A stretch of DNA of 64,000 nt from positions 1,364,001 to 1,428,000 of the forward strand of contig OZ244867.1 of assembly GCA_965221175.1 (NCBI GenBank). The letters run 5' to 3'. The notes beneath the pieces were generated by a model that saw only the letters and a program-made list of their open reading frames with translations, did no database searches and was not told where the DNA came from. The stretch is from JAJDZL01 sp965221175 (GTDB lineage: Bacteria; Pseudomonadota; Gammaproteobacteria; Arenicellales; JAJDZL01). This document shows, in pieces, positions 1 to 8,803 of the stretch. The position numbers were made by a program, and so were the translations under genes. Each line of letters begins with the position of its first letter. Within the stretch, counting starts at the first letter, position 1.

Positions 1-216
1 TAATTCAAAGACTGATGAAACTTCAAGTATAGAAACTGACAGCATGGTTACGGCAATCGCTAGCATCCAAGCACCTAGTCTGCCAAAATCTCTCAGATTT
101 ACCCAATCGGAAACTGCACCCATCGTACAAAAATTAGTGCGGCTAATTGCTACACCCATAACCACCGCCGCTAGAAAGAATCCGGAAAGTACCGGGATTC
201 CAATCAGATCATCCAC
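1..216 (-). CDS. YeeE/YedE family sulfur transporter, N-terminal part
   Basis: The minus strand has an open frame of 72 codons from a GTG at 216 to the window edge; an in-frame TAG lies two codons upstream, so GTG (or the ATT before it) is the start. The peptide has a hydrophobic first segment and then TNFCTMGAVSDW, a pattern typical of YeeE/YedE (DUF395) proteins, whose conserved cysteine takes part in thiosulfate or sulfide passage through the inner membrane (TsuA is the studied member). The rest of the gene lies outside the window. A sulfur importer fits the sHdr locus 5 kb away. The family call is fairly secure; the substrate is inference. Confidence 0.72.
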   Translation of the reverse strand, partial: MDDLIGIPVLSGFFLAAVVMGVAISRTNFCTMGAVSDWVNLRDFGRLGAWMLAIAVTMLSVSILEVSSVFEL

Positions 217-473
217 AATCTAATTCCGTGTTGAGGTTAGAAAAATTCGATCTCTGACTCAACTTGCTTGAGAATTTCTATCTTATCTCTTACAGGTTAA
301 ACTATTTCTAATGTCGCATCAGATAAGCATCTATATGTTACAAGAATTTAATGGTTGCAAGCCATTCGAGAATAAAAGTGACTACAGGCAGTTTTTTCTC
401 TTATGGACCAGGTACAGCATAAAATAATAAGAATTGACTTCCAATCAGATGACTAAGCGGCGCCAAGCTTAAA

Positions 474-1514
474 ATGACAACACCCGCTTCTGCATATGCA
501 AAGAGCGAAGATTTCGCTTACCAAGAACAAATTCTGCAAGGTGTTTCCCGAACATTCGCTCTAACCATCCCACATCTGCCAAAACCATTACGCGACGTTG
601 TTGGCAATGCCTACCTGTTGTGCCGAATTGCAGATACCATCGAAGATGAACCAGCACTCAGTATCGATCAAAAGCACAAGTTCTCAGAGAGTTTCGTCAA
701 TATCGTATCCGGCCATCAACTGTCGGAGACTTTCGCGCGAGATCTTGGAAAAGTGCTGTCGTCGTCGACAACTGAACGTGAACATGATCTGATTGCCAAT
801 ACACCTCGTGTCATTCGAATAACCCGAGGTTTCAATGCTGTACAGGTAAGCGCTCTTGAACGCTGCGTCAGAATCATGTCACGTGGAATGACAGAGTTTC
901 AACAGAATGCGACACTTGACGGTTTGAACAATCTGCCTCACCTTGATCGCTACTGTTATCACGTAGCAGGTGTAGTTGGCGAGATGCTCACGGAATTATT
1001 CTGTGAGTACTGCGCTGAAATGCATGACAAGCGCGACGAACTGCTTGAACTTGCAGTTTCGTTCGGTCAAGGACTGCAAATGACAAATATTTTGATGGAC
1101 ATTTGGGATGATCGGAATCGTGGCGCTTGCTGGTTGCCGCGAGACATTTTTCTCAAGGCCGGCTTTGAAATTCGCAACATGCGACCTGGTCAGAATAGCC
1201 GTGGCTTCGCGGAGGCAATGCTTGAACTGGCTGCCATTGCGAGCGCTCATCTCGCGAATGCTCTACACTACACTCTTATCATTCCAAGTCGTGAAACCGG
1301 CATACGTCGGCACTGTCTGATGGCATTGGGGATGGCTGTTTTAACGTTGCGCAAAATTCGAGCAAATCCGAATTTTTCAGCCCGACAGGAAGTCAAGATT
1401 TCTCGCTATAGCGTATGGGCAGTGGTTATCACCTCAAGTGTTCTAGCTCGCTCCAACATCGTACTCAAATTCCTCTTCAAGTGTTTCAGCCGGAGTCTTA
1501 CCGCTAAGGAATAA
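474..1514 (+). CDS. Squalene/phytoene synthase family protein
   Basis: A 346-residue protein of the trans head-to-head prenyl synthase fold, which condenses two farnesyl (or geranylgeranyl) diphosphates. The first Asp-rich motif, DTIEDE, is at residues 54-59 and the second, MDIWDDRNRG, at about 208-217. The C-terminal 40 residues are hydrophobic, as in membrane-attached squalene synthases. The RBS before the ATG is weak. Product squalene, for hopanoids or sterols, is more likely than phytoene given the length and C-terminal anchor, but no hopanoid or carotenoid genes are in view to decide. It stands alone, with an insertion sequence downstream. Confidence 0.8.
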   Translation: MTTPASAYAKSEDFAYQEQILQGVSRTFALTIPHLPKPLRDVVGNAYLLCRIADTIEDEPALSIDQKHKFSESFVNIVSGHQLSETFARDLGKVLSSSTTEREHDLIANTPRVIRITRGFNAVQVSALERCVRIMSRGMTEFQQNATLDGLNNLPHLDRYCYHVAGVVGEMLTELFCEYCAEMHDKRDELLELAVSFGQGLQMTNILMDIWDDRNRGACWLPRDIFLKAGFEIRNMRPGQNSRGFAEAMLELAAIASAHLANALHYTLIIPSRETGIRRHCLMALGMAVLTLRKIRANPNFSARQEVKISRYSVWAVVITSSVLARSNIVLKFLFKCFSRSLTAKE

Positions 1515-1692
1515 ACCAGCTGACCAGGCCGAGCGACTTCCTGACAAACTCCTATTCAGCGCACTGTTTAACTGCCTGAATCGCGACAGCAGTTCTCATT
1601 TTAGGTATTCATTTTAATTTCCATGTAATCTCCATGTGTTTGAAAAAAGCGGAATTGAGTATCCGGCTTGTCAGCCGGGAGGTGATATCAAG

Positions 1693-2994
1693 CTACGGGG
1701 GCGGTCGCGGTTGTGGGTCGGCAGTGGTACTGAGAAGCGCTTGCCAGTTTTCAAAGTAAAGATAGCAGTTGATGATGTCAATGGCGACAAAGAACCGATG
1801 TTTTCTGGAAAACCTGGCTCTGGCGGCCTGCCACAGTTCGCACAGGTGGTTGCATACGGCATGAAACGCAAATGCGATCAGGTTCAAAGTCATCAGTGTG
1901 TCGGACAGCCCCTGTTTGCCGTGGCCGAAGTTATGCTCCATGTGATAGCCGTGTTTTTTCAACAGGTTAAACCCTTCGTTTTCAATCTTCCAGCGCGCCC
2001 GACCGGCGGCTGCAATGTCGGCTGCATTGGCTTTGGTGACATCCAGCGAGGTGACGAAGCGAAAGCTCTGATACGCTTTGCGGTCGCCGCCCCGGCGAAT
2101 TTGAAGTTCGACGTAATTAACCTTCAACGCATCGTCGCCGTCTCTGATTGGCAACTGCTCAGCGATACGATACTGATAAATCAAATTCGGCTGGTTGCGT
2201 CCCGGTGTTTTTTTGACCACCCGCTTGGTTGGCCAGGTAACCCCATCAAGATAACTGAAAAGTGTTTTATGAGAACCTTCTTTGACGCGGAAGATGAAAT
2301 CGCCGCCAGCTTGTGTGACCTTTTCGCACATCGGCTGACTGGCATACAGATCATCGCCCAGGTAAATCGGACGCAAAGATGCGTAGCGCGCTGCGTTTTG
2401 ATCGAACCAGCGGTAGGCGGCTTTGGTTTCGCAATCCTGTTTATGATCCCCGTCTTGCGGCGTGATAAACTGCGGGCGCAACGGCAGCACCTCGCGGTGG
2501 CCGATGCCAACCAAGGTGGCGCACAGCACGATATGGTGATATTCGGTCTCGCCAGAGCTTCGAAGTCGGGTGCGACATTGCGGACACTGAATCTTGTAGG
2601 AGTTGTGAAATTCAGAGCCATCCAATGCCAAAAGGCAGCGCCCGTCGAGAATTTGGAAAGGCTTAAGTGCTTGATATTTCTCCATTTGTTCCAGCGCTAT
2701 GTCGAATCCAGGGTAGACATCCTGACAATCGATTCGGTCCAATTGCTCTCGAATATGATTGTCAGTTGGCAGTTTGCAGATGCCGAATAAAGACCGGCAC
2801 GCATTTTTGTTCTGCGCCTGATGGAAAGTTCTCTGATGCTCAAGAAAAGACGGCGACTGAATGAAAAAAACCGAAAACGCTGCCATCGCGATATCGACGA
2901 AGGTGTATTGTTTGTTGCTGCCGTTGCGAGGGTCTGCGATGTTGTGGAATCGATTTCGCAGTTTGCCAATGAGATGATCGACCATCAATTTCAT
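1693..2994 (-). CDS. DDE transposase (IS4-superfamily/ISNCY-like)
   Basis: A 433-residue intact transposase. It has an N-terminal region typical of these elements (DPRNGSNKQYTFVDIAMAAF), a first catalytic Asp in LLALDGSEF, a second in LGDDLYASQP, and a C-terminal helix with RWKIENEGFN that supplies the last acidic residue, as in IS4-type RNase-H folds. It interrupts the interval between the squalene-synthase-like gene and ispH. I could not find convincing terminal inverted repeats, so the element ends are not given. The opposite strand carries a long shadow frame that is not a gene. The exact IS family is uncertain. Confidence 0.85.
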   Translation of the reverse strand: MKLMVDHLIGKLRNRFHNIADPRNGSNKQYTFVDIAMAAFSVFFIQSPSFLEHQRTFHQAQNKNACRSLFGICKLPTDNHIREQLDRIDCQDVYPGFDIALEQMEKYQALKPFQILDGRCLLALDGSEFHNSYKIQCPQCRTRLRSSGETEYHHIVLCATLVGIGHREVLPLRPQFITPQDGDHKQDCETKAAYRWFDQNAARYASLRPIYLGDDLYASQPMCEKVTQAGGDFIFRVKEGSHKTLFSYLDGVTWPTKRVVKKTPGRNQPNLIYQYRIAEQLPIRDGDDALKVNYVELQIRRGGDRKAYQSFRFVTSLDVTKANAADIAAAGRARWKIENEGFNLLKKHGYHMEHNFGHGKQGLSDTLMTLNLIAFAFHAVCNHLCELWQAARARFSRKHRFFVAIDIINCYLYFENWQALLSTTADPQPRPPP

Positions 2995-3007
2995 GTTGGC
3001 GTATCAT

Positions 3008-3036
3008 AGCATATTCGGCGCAAAAGTACAAGTCAA
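3008..3036 (-). promoter_or_regulatory. Candidate sigma-70 promoter of the transposase gene
   Basis: On the minus strand TTGACT (3036-3031) and TATGCT (3013-3008) are separated by 17 bases and lie just before the transposase ATG at 2994. Pattern match only. Confidence 0.42.
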
Positions 3037-3122
3037 TAAAAACAATTACTTACGTTTATATCCAATGAACCGGATCAAAAATAACTGCCAAAATGAGAAC
3101 TGCTGGAATCGCGAGGACAAAA

Positions 3123-3151
3123 TTGACAGATTGGTAGTCTGGTGGTATGGT
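3123..3151 (+). promoter_or_regulatory. Candidate sigma-70 promoter of ispH
   Basis: A perfect TTGACA (3123-3128) and TATGGT (3146-3151) with a 17-base spacer lie about 50 bases before the ispH start. This puts the housekeeping gene under its own promoter, independent of the upstream insertion sequence. Pattern match only. Confidence 0.5.
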
Positions 3152-3202
3152 TTGACAACCGCAGCAAACAAGTTTCGGTTGATCACAAACAGGTAGAGAA
3201 CA

Positions 3203-4141
3203 GTGCAAGTTATTTTGGCTCAACCGCGTGGATTTTGTGCAGGAGTCGAACGTGCCATCGAAATTGTCGAGGCAGCATTGAAGCAGTACGGCCCTCCAGT
3301 CTATGTTCGCCACGAAATTGTCCATAACCGGCGTGTGGTGGAAAATCTAAAAGCGAAAGGCGTTCGCTTTGTCGAGCAAATTGAACAGGTTCCTACTGGG
3401 GCGATCACTGTGTTCAGTGCTCACGGGGTATCACAGAAAGTAGAAGAAGATGCATCAGCCCGCGGCTTGAAACCACTTGATGCTACCTGCCCGCTCGTTT
3501 CAAAGGTACACAAAGAAGGACAGCGCTATGCAACCAAGGGCTACGAAGTCGTTCTGATCGGCCACGAAAATCATCCTGAAGTGGAGGGTACTTTGGGTCA
3601 GATTCCAGGAATGGTTCATCTGGTAAGCGAAGTAGAAGACGTAGAAAGGCTGCAAGTACGCAATCCTGATAAAGTCGCCTATGTCACCCAGACCACGCTG
3701 TCTGTTGATGACACCCGAGACGTTATTCAGGCGTTGCGCAAGAGGTTCCCGAATATTGCAGGACCGGATATCAAAGATATCTGCTATGCAACCCAAAATC
3801 GGCAAGCTGCCGTGCGTGCATTGGCTGCACAGGTAGAATTGATGCTGGTAGTGGGAGCTCAAAACAGTTCAAATTCCAATCGATTGTGTGAGGTAAGCAA
3901 CGATAGTGGCATACCCAGTTACCTGGTTGAGGATCCTTCCAAGATCGACCCGGAGTGGATTCGCGGAAAGAAAACTATCGGCATCACTGCCGGCGCTTCC
4001 ACCCCAGAAGAACTTGTGCAAGACCTGATCGAAAAACTTCGAGAGTATGACGAATTGGAAATTTCGACCATGGGCGGAATATCGGAAAACGTGCGCTTCA
4101 GCCTTCCAGTCTCTCTACGGGAAGCAACTGCAGCGCAATAA
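3203..4141 (+). CDS. ispH: 4-hydroxy-3-methylbut-2-enyl diphosphate reductase
   Basis: IspH catalyses the last step of the MEP isoprenoid pathway, reducing HMBPP to IPP and DMAPP with a [4Fe-4S] cluster. The 312-residue length is normal. The three cluster cysteines are visible in RGFCAGVERA (Cys12), DATCPLVSKVH and KDICYATQNRQ, together with the substrate-binding HEIVHNRRVV and the SSNSNRL stretch. Translation starts at GTG 3203. It may supply precursors to the squalene-synthase-like enzyme 1.7 kb upstream, though the insertion sequence separates them. Confidence 0.96.
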   Translation: MQVILAQPRGFCAGVERAIEIVEAALKQYGPPVYVRHEIVHNRRVVENLKAKGVRFVEQIEQVPTGAITVFSAHGVSQKVEEDASARGLKPLDATCPLVSKVHKEGQRYATKGYEVVLIGHENHPEVEGTLGQIPGMVHLVSEVEDVERLQVRNPDKVAYVTQTTLSVDDTRDVIQALRKRFPNIAGPDIKDICYATQNRQAAVRALAAQVELMLVVGAQNSSNSNRLCEVSNDSGIPSYLVEDPSKIDPEWIRGKKTIGITAGASTPEELVQDLIEKLREYDELEISTMGGISENVRFSLPVSLREATAAQ

Positions 4142-4335
4142 CGATTATACGGACTGGTCGAGCCACCTAAACTTGATCCGAAAGTGTGAGATATCGACTG
4201 ATTCCTGCAATATATCTCAGTCGAAATAGTCATCGTGCATAAAACTTGATATCGATAGACTGCATTTGGCCTTCCCCCAAAAATTATCCAGTCAAGCGCT
4301 GTAACTAAGTTCAAAATTTACTCTACGAACCGTCA

Positions 4336-5028
4336 ATGCGCACCGTCACAGTTCTGCAAAATACGGATTGGGAACACCTCGGGTTGGTCGAAGACCATCT
4401 GGAAGGCAGGAATATTCGCTTTCGATACGTCCGTCCCGATCATGACAGCAACTGGCAACACAGTTTGGAACTCCCAAAAGACGGTCTTATTGTGCTTGGA
4501 TCAGCACCCTATGGAACTGTCAGCAAACCCCAGTTGCCGCACCTTATGCAAAGAATCGCCGTGATAGAATCTTGTCTGAAGGACAAAATTCCGGTTGTTG
4601 GGTTTGGAACGGGAACACAGCTTCTGGCATTCGCTGCGGGAGCAAGTGCGAAGGATGAAGATCTTGCGTTTACCGTCGAAACTGCTTACAAAACACAAGA
4701 CAACGCACTGAATAATTTTCTTCCAAATGAATACCCGCTCGTCAAGTACATGCGTGACTTTCCAAGCATCCCTTCCGAAGCCGATGTGCTGTCGGAGACG
4801 AGTTCAGGCCGTCCCGCATTATTTCAGATTTTTCGAAATTGTTTCGGCTTTATTGGGCACCCGGGAATTAAAACTGCAATGATTGAAGATTCGTTTGTGC
4901 AGATACCAGAATACGCTATGCGGGATGCAACAGCTCTAAGTGAGGTGCGGGCATGTCAGAAAAGACTGGAAGATTCTCTGGTTTCAATTATGACAGGGCT
5001 GATTCAGATAACTGGCTGGATGCAGTGA
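4336..5028 (+). CDS. Class I glutamine-amidotransferase-like protein lacking the catalytic Cys
   Basis: A 230-residue protein resembling GMP-synthase-type GATase domains: N-terminal MRTVTVLQNTDWEHLG, an oxyanion-region-like LIVLGSAPYG, and a nucleophile-elbow region. At the elbow the usual G-x-C-x-G is GFGTG in VVGFGTGTQLLA, so the nucleophilic cysteine is absent. The region expected to hold the His-Glu pair reads GHPGIKT: the His remains and the Glu does not. It is therefore probably a non-catalytic homologue. It lies about 190 bases upstream of dsrE on the same strand. From memory, GATase-like genes accompany sHdr-linked lipoate-assembly genes in other sulfur oxidisers; a link here is inference. 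Confidence 0.68.
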   Translation: MRTVTVLQNTDWEHLGLVEDHLEGRNIRFRYVRPDHDSNWQHSLELPKDGLIVLGSAPYGTVSKPQLPHLMQRIAVIESCLKDKIPVVGFGTGTQLLAFAAGASAKDEDLAFTVETAYKTQDNALNNFLPNEYPLVKYMRDFPSIPSEADVLSETSSGRPALFQIFRNCFGFIGHPGIKTAMIEDSFVQIPEYAMRDATALSEVRACQKRLEDSLVSIMTGLIQITGWMQ

Positions 5029-5146
5029 TATCAAGAAATTCAATAAGAATCAAACACTTCGATGGCATTGATGGATGACAACTTCATGTACAATTCTTTG
5101 AGATGTCGGTGCCTGTGAATACAACCTCAAAAAACACAAATTCCTT

Positions 5147-5184
5147 ATATTAGAATTTGCTAATATGGTGCTAATTGATCAATT
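5147..5184 (+). promoter_or_regulatory. Candidate operator of the sHdr operon
   Basis: Two palindromes lie just before dsrE: ATATTAG-N6-CTAATAT (5147-5166) and the 12-base AATTGATCAATT (5173-5184). The right arm of the first contains TAATAT, a plausible -10 box, so a repressor bound here could block transcription. Known sHdr loci are controlled by an ArsR-type repressor (sHdrR); no such gene is in the window. Regulator identity is inference. Confidence 0.38.
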
Positions 5185-5217
5185 TTACTGAGTGCAGCGA
5201 AGCGGAGGTTCAATTCC

Positions 5218-5598
5218 ATGGCTGAAAGATTGGTGATCATGATGGTCAACTCTGACCCATCCAATGGTGAGGAGTTGGGCGCCCCGATATTTCAGGCGAC
5301 AGTGGCAGCCGCAATGGAGTACGAAGTTGAAGTAATCTGTACTGCGACAGCAGGTAAATTGATGAAAAAAGGCGTCGCGGAATCGCTGTATATCAAAGAG
5401 GGATCTGAAAAATCAGTTTATGATTTCATCAAAGACGCTCACGAAGCCGGCGTGAAATTTTTCTGCTGCTCACCGAATTTGGACCTTTTCGACATGACCG
5501 TAGACGATCTGATTCCGGAGTGCGAAGGCATAGTCGGTGGCGCCTATGTCATTGAGCAGGTTATGGAAGATGATGACACCAAGGTACTCAGCTACTAA
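5218..5598 (+). CDS. DsrE-family sulfur-carrier protein of the sHdr locus (DsrE3-like)
   Basis: A 126-residue DsrE-fold protein starting at ATG after the RBS GCGGAGG. Cysteines are at residue 41, at the Cys83-Cys84 pair in FFCCSPNL, and at Cys102. A cysteine after the central strand is where DsrE proteins carry persulfide sulfur. DsrE3-type proteins are routinely encoded with tusA and the sHdr genes and pass sulfane sulfur toward the Hdr-like complex in the cytoplasm. It is the first gene of the compact operon, 11 bases before hdrC1. Assignment to the DsrE3C subgroup is likely but not tested. Confidence 0.85.
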   Translation: MAERLVIMMVNSDPSNGEELGAPIFQATVAAAMEYEVEVICTATAGKLMKKGVAESLYIKEGSEKSVYDFIKDAHEAGVKFFCCSPNLDLFDMTVDDLIPECEGIVGGAYVIEQVMEDDDTKVLSY

Positions 5599-5609
5599 GA
5601 TTTGATGCC

Positions 5610-6344
5610 ATGACTGCCGAAGCAATGACAATCGGTGACTCGCTATCGAGTGAACCAGAAGTCAGTCAGGATACGCTTGAAGAGATATTTGCGGATATTT
5701 GCGCACACCCTCTTTATGACCATCAACTCAACGGCTGCCTGAATTGCGGGATTTGTACTGCAACCTGTCCCTCAGCTCACTACTTCGACTACTCGCCCCG
5801 CGAAATCGTTCAATTGCTGTGGACCGAAAACCTGGAGGGAATTTACGATGCCATGCAGGAGAAAATCTGGGCTTGTGCACAGTGCTATACCTGTGCGGCT
5901 CGGTGTCCTTTCAGTAATTCTCCTGGCGGACTGGTTAGCATCATGCGCGAAACTGCAATTAAACACGGATTGCAATCAGCCAAGGACGTGCTAAGACCGT
6001 TCTCCCGCGTCATGCTGAAATTGATTTCTACCGGCAACCAACTGGCACCCAATATGATCACTCCCGACCATTTCGCCGACTGGGGCCCGAATGTCAGCAA
6101 GATTGATGCACCATTGGATTTGCTGCGCAAGGCGATTCCGATGCCGACCATGCATACAACATCGACGGCTTGGGAAGTGAACCTGAAGACTTCCATCGAG
6201 CTGTACACAATCTGGGAAGACTCCGGCGTTCTGGATCAGCTGGAGACGATTGACGAAAATCTGTTTGATGTCATCGTAGATATCATGGATGAGAAACGGG
6301 AAGAGTACCAAGAATGGCTGGACAAACAGGAAGAAGATGACTAA
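5610..6344 (+). CDS. hdrC1: Sulfur-oxidising Hdr-like complex subunit HdrC1
   Basis: A 244-residue iron-sulfur protein with two ferredoxin-type motifs: Cys43, 46, 49 and 53 (CLNCGICTATCP) and Cys89, 92, 95 and 99 (CAQCYTCAARCP). HdrC-type subunits wire electrons between the CCG-domain HdrB subunit and the flavoprotein HdrA. In sHdr systems the complex oxidises protein-bound sulfur to sulfite in the cytoplasm, using LbpA-bound lipoate. The C-terminal third is an acidic helical tail. Gene order with hdrB1 and hdrA is the standard sHdr order, which separates it from methanogen or sulfate-reducer Hdr. Confidence 0.9.
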   Translation: MTAEAMTIGDSLSSEPEVSQDTLEEIFADICAHPLYDHQLNGCLNCGICTATCPSAHYFDYSPREIVQLLWTENLEGIYDAMQEKIWACAQCYTCAARCPFSNSPGGLVSIMRETAIKHGLQSAKDVLRPFSRVMLKLISTGNQLAPNMITPDHFADWGPNVSKIDAPLDLLRKAIPMPTMHTTSTAWEVNLKTSIELYTIWEDSGVLDQLETIDENLFDVIVDIMDEKREEYQEWLDKQEEDD

Positions 6345-6377
6345 ACACAACGCTACTATGATTGGAGGAAAGTCAAT

Positions 6378-7739
6378 ATGAGCATTCAGGTTCCATTTGG
6401 AAATCAGCATGCAGACGAAAGATTTACCGGACATGGGTCAGAGTGGAAAGACTCCAGCCTGAATCCGGATGATGCTAAAACTGCCACTCAGTGGGTTGAA
6501 GCAAAAATCGACAAACGCTCTATGCTCACCACACGCAAGCATGTCGAAGACGTGCGAGACATCATGTGGCAACTCGAAAAAGACGGTGAAATTGTCGTGC
6601 ATCGAGTCAATGACGGGCATGAACCGGTCATGACCAAAACACTGTACGGCTGGGACAAGAAAATCCCTACCAACCGTCTCTGGCATCACAAGTCTTGCGG
6701 TCAGTGCGGCAACATTCCGGGCTACCCGACTTCACTTCTGTGGCTGATGAATGAACAAGGAACGACGTATCTGGATGAAACGGATCAGACCTCCTGCACC
6801 GCGTGGAATTATCACGGTTCCGGCATAGGTAACGTTGTAAGCCTGGCCGCCGTATTCTTGAGGAATTTTCATCAGGCCTATGTTGCGTCTCAGGCCGAAG
6901 GATTGGACCCCGCATACTACTTTCCTCTGGTGCATTGTGGGACGTCCTTTGGAAACTACAAAGAAATGCGGCAGTTTCTCCTAAAGTCTGCCGAGCTTCG
7001 AGAACAGGTTAGAAAAATTCTTGCCAAAATTGGTCGATTGGTAGACGGCAAAATCCTGATTCCTGAAGAGATCGTTCATTATTCGGAGTGGTTGCACGTG
7101 ATGCGACATCAAATTCAGTCGCGACAGGTCATTGACGCATCTCATGTACGTGCAGTCATACATCCCGCATGTCACGTCTACAAGATGGTTCCAGAAGACG
7201 TTATCTATGATGATGAAGTGCTTGATGGCAACCGCGTTGCGGTTTCGACAGGACTGGTACAAGCAATGGGGGCCAACGTTATCGATTATTCAACTTGGTA
7301 CGACTGTTGCGGGTTTGGATTTCGCCACATCATTTCAGAACGGGAATTTACCCGATCTTTTGCGATTGACAGAAAAATTAAAGTTGCCGTAGAAGAGGCG
7401 CGAGCCGATGTGATGGTCGGGCACGACACTGGCTGCATCACCACACTGGATAAGAACCAATGGATTGGCAAGGCGGTCGGCAAGCAATATCAACTTCCGA
7501 TTCTGGCGGATTGCCAACTGGCAGCACTGCTTTGTGGAGCGCACCCCTACAAAATCAACCAACTACACTGGCACGCTTCCGCATTTGAACCACTTCTTGA
7601 AAAACTCGGCATCGACTGGGAACAGGCGAAAGTTGAGTTCGAGAGTTACCTCTCGGAAGTCGAAGCAGGAAGATCTGACACCCTCTACGATCCTCGACGA
7701 GCGATCACTTCCGGACCCGGATACGAGGCTCGGGTGTGA
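6378..7739 (+). CDS. hdrB1: Sulfur-oxidising Hdr-like complex subunit HdrB1
   Basis: A 453-residue HdrB-type subunit preceded by an AGGAGG-like RBS (attggaggaaagtcaat). Cysteine-rich signatures include KSCGQCGNIPGYP, HPACHVYK, YDCCGFGF, GHDTGC and ILADCQLAALLCG, consistent with the CCG-domain that holds noncubane [4Fe-4S] clusters at the disulfide site in HdrB. HdrB1 and HdrB2 both occur in every sHdr locus, and B1 is the longer form. Its stop overlaps the GTG start of hdrA, so the two are translationally coupled. Confidence 0.9.
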   Translation: MSIQVPFGNQHADERFTGHGSEWKDSSLNPDDAKTATQWVEAKIDKRSMLTTRKHVEDVRDIMWQLEKDGEIVVHRVNDGHEPVMTKTLYGWDKKIPTNRLWHHKSCGQCGNIPGYPTSLLWLMNEQGTTYLDETDQTSCTAWNYHGSGIGNVVSLAAVFLRNFHQAYVASQAEGLDPAYYFPLVHCGTSFGNYKEMRQFLLKSAELREQVRKILAKIGRLVDGKILIPEEIVHYSEWLHVMRHQIQSRQVIDASHVRAVIHPACHVYKMVPEDVIYDDEVLDGNRVAVSTGLVQAMGANVIDYSTWYDCCGFGFRHIISEREFTRSFAIDRKIKVAVEEARADVMVGHDTGCITTLDKNQWIGKAVGKQYQLPILADCQLAALLCGAHPYKINQLHWHASAFEPLLEKLGIDWEQAKVEFESYLSEVEAGRSDTLYDPRRAITSGPGYEARV

Positions 7740-8773
7740 ATCAGAGCGTACTGGTAGTCGGTGGTGGACCGGCGGGTTTGTCTGCCGCTCGATCTCTCGC
7801 AAGTATCGGTAGAAAAGTCACCCTCATAGAGAAAGAAGAGAGACTCGGCGGTGCGCCGATCATCTCTGGGTATGCGCGCCTTGTCCCGTCCGGTGAATGG
7901 GCCAGCGAGGCGATCGGGCGCATGGTGGCAGCGGTTGAAAGCGCCAGCAATGTCGAAGTGCGAACTTCGTCGAGAATAACCGGATTTTCAGGCGGCCAAG
8001 GCGATTTCAACGCAATAGTTTCCGACGGCACTGAAATTTCCGTGTCATCTGTCGTACTGGCCACTGGCTTTACACATTTCGATTCGGTGAATAAACCCGA
8101 ATGGGGATTCGGATCTCACCCTGATGTCGTTACAACAACTCAGGTCGAGCAGATGATCTCCTCGGGAAATGGCGTGCGCTGCCTTTCGGATGGACGAAAA
8201 CCAGATCGTGTGGCGATTCTTCTTTGCGTTGGTTCCCGCGACCGACAAATTGGGCGCGAATGGTGCTCAAAAATTTGTTGTACCGTGTCGGCCAATCTCG
8301 CGATGGAAATTCGGGAAGAACTTCCAAATTGCAGCGTCTATATCTACTATATGGATATTCGTACGTACGGCTTGCATGAAGGTCAGTTCTACTGGCGCAG
8401 TCAGGAAGAATTCAAGGTTAAATACATTAAGGCGAGAATTGCCGAAGTGACGTTCGATGGAAACCGTATACTGTTGAAAGGTGAAGACACACTGGTCAAA
8501 CGACCGATTTCAATTCCATTTGATCTCGTCGTTCATGCAATTGGAATGGACCCGAACATTGAAAACCCAGAAATTTCGTCTGTATTCGGTGTTGAATTGG
8601 AACCCCATGGACACATCAAGCGGGAACCGTCTTACGATTCAGTGGTGGGCACTTCACGACCCGGTATTTATGTTGCGGGCGCGGCTGTCGGCCCGGAGAC
8701 AATTGACGATTCCATCGCCCAGGGACAGGCCGCAGCAATGGCAGCCTTAGGCACTGTTGCGGATGCCGCCTGA
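7736..8773 (+). CDS. hdrA: Sulfur-oxidising Hdr-like complex flavoprotein HdrA
   Basis: A 345-residue FAD protein, the short HdrA typical of sHdr systems. The N-terminal dinucleotide fold is VVGGGPAGLSAARSL (residues 7-21), with a second GATGF-like motif (VVLATGFTHF) and a C-terminal FAD motif (RPGIYVAGAAVGPETID). A Cys cluster, LLCVGSRD followed by EWCSKICC, matches the cluster-binding region of HdrA. It lacks the ferredoxin domains of long methanogen HdrA. The start is GTG at 7736, within the hdrB1 stop. It is the central electron-transfer subunit; the final acceptor is not known from the sequence. Confidence 0.92.
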   Translation: MNQSVLVVGGGPAGLSAARSLASIGRKVTLIEKEERLGGAPIISGYARLVPSGEWASEAIGRMVAAVESASNVEVRTSSRITGFSGGQGDFNAIVSDGTEISVSSVVLATGFTHFDSVNKPEWGFGSHPDVVTTTQVEQMISSGNGVRCLSDGRKPDRVAILLCVGSRDRQIGREWCSKICCTVSANLAMEIREELPNCSVYIYYMDIRTYGLHEGQFYWRSQEEFKVKYIKARIAEVTFDGNRILLKGEDTLVKRPISIPFDLVVHAIGMDPNIENPEISSVFGVELEPHGHIKREPSYDSVVGTSRPGIYVAGAAVGPETIDDSIAQGQAAAMAALGTVADAA

Positions 8774-8803
8774 TTCACATCCCTAGTTTCCTCTCATGCA
8801 GCG

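Noticed and set aside
1636..2790. A 384-codon open frame on the plus strand
   Set aside because: It is antisense to the intact DDE transposase, has no RBS or recognisable family, and is explained by the codon bias of the real gene.
5200..5217. GGTTCAATTCC resembling a tRNA T-loop
   Set aside because: There is no acceptor or anticodon stem around it, and the bases form the RBS region and start of dsrE.
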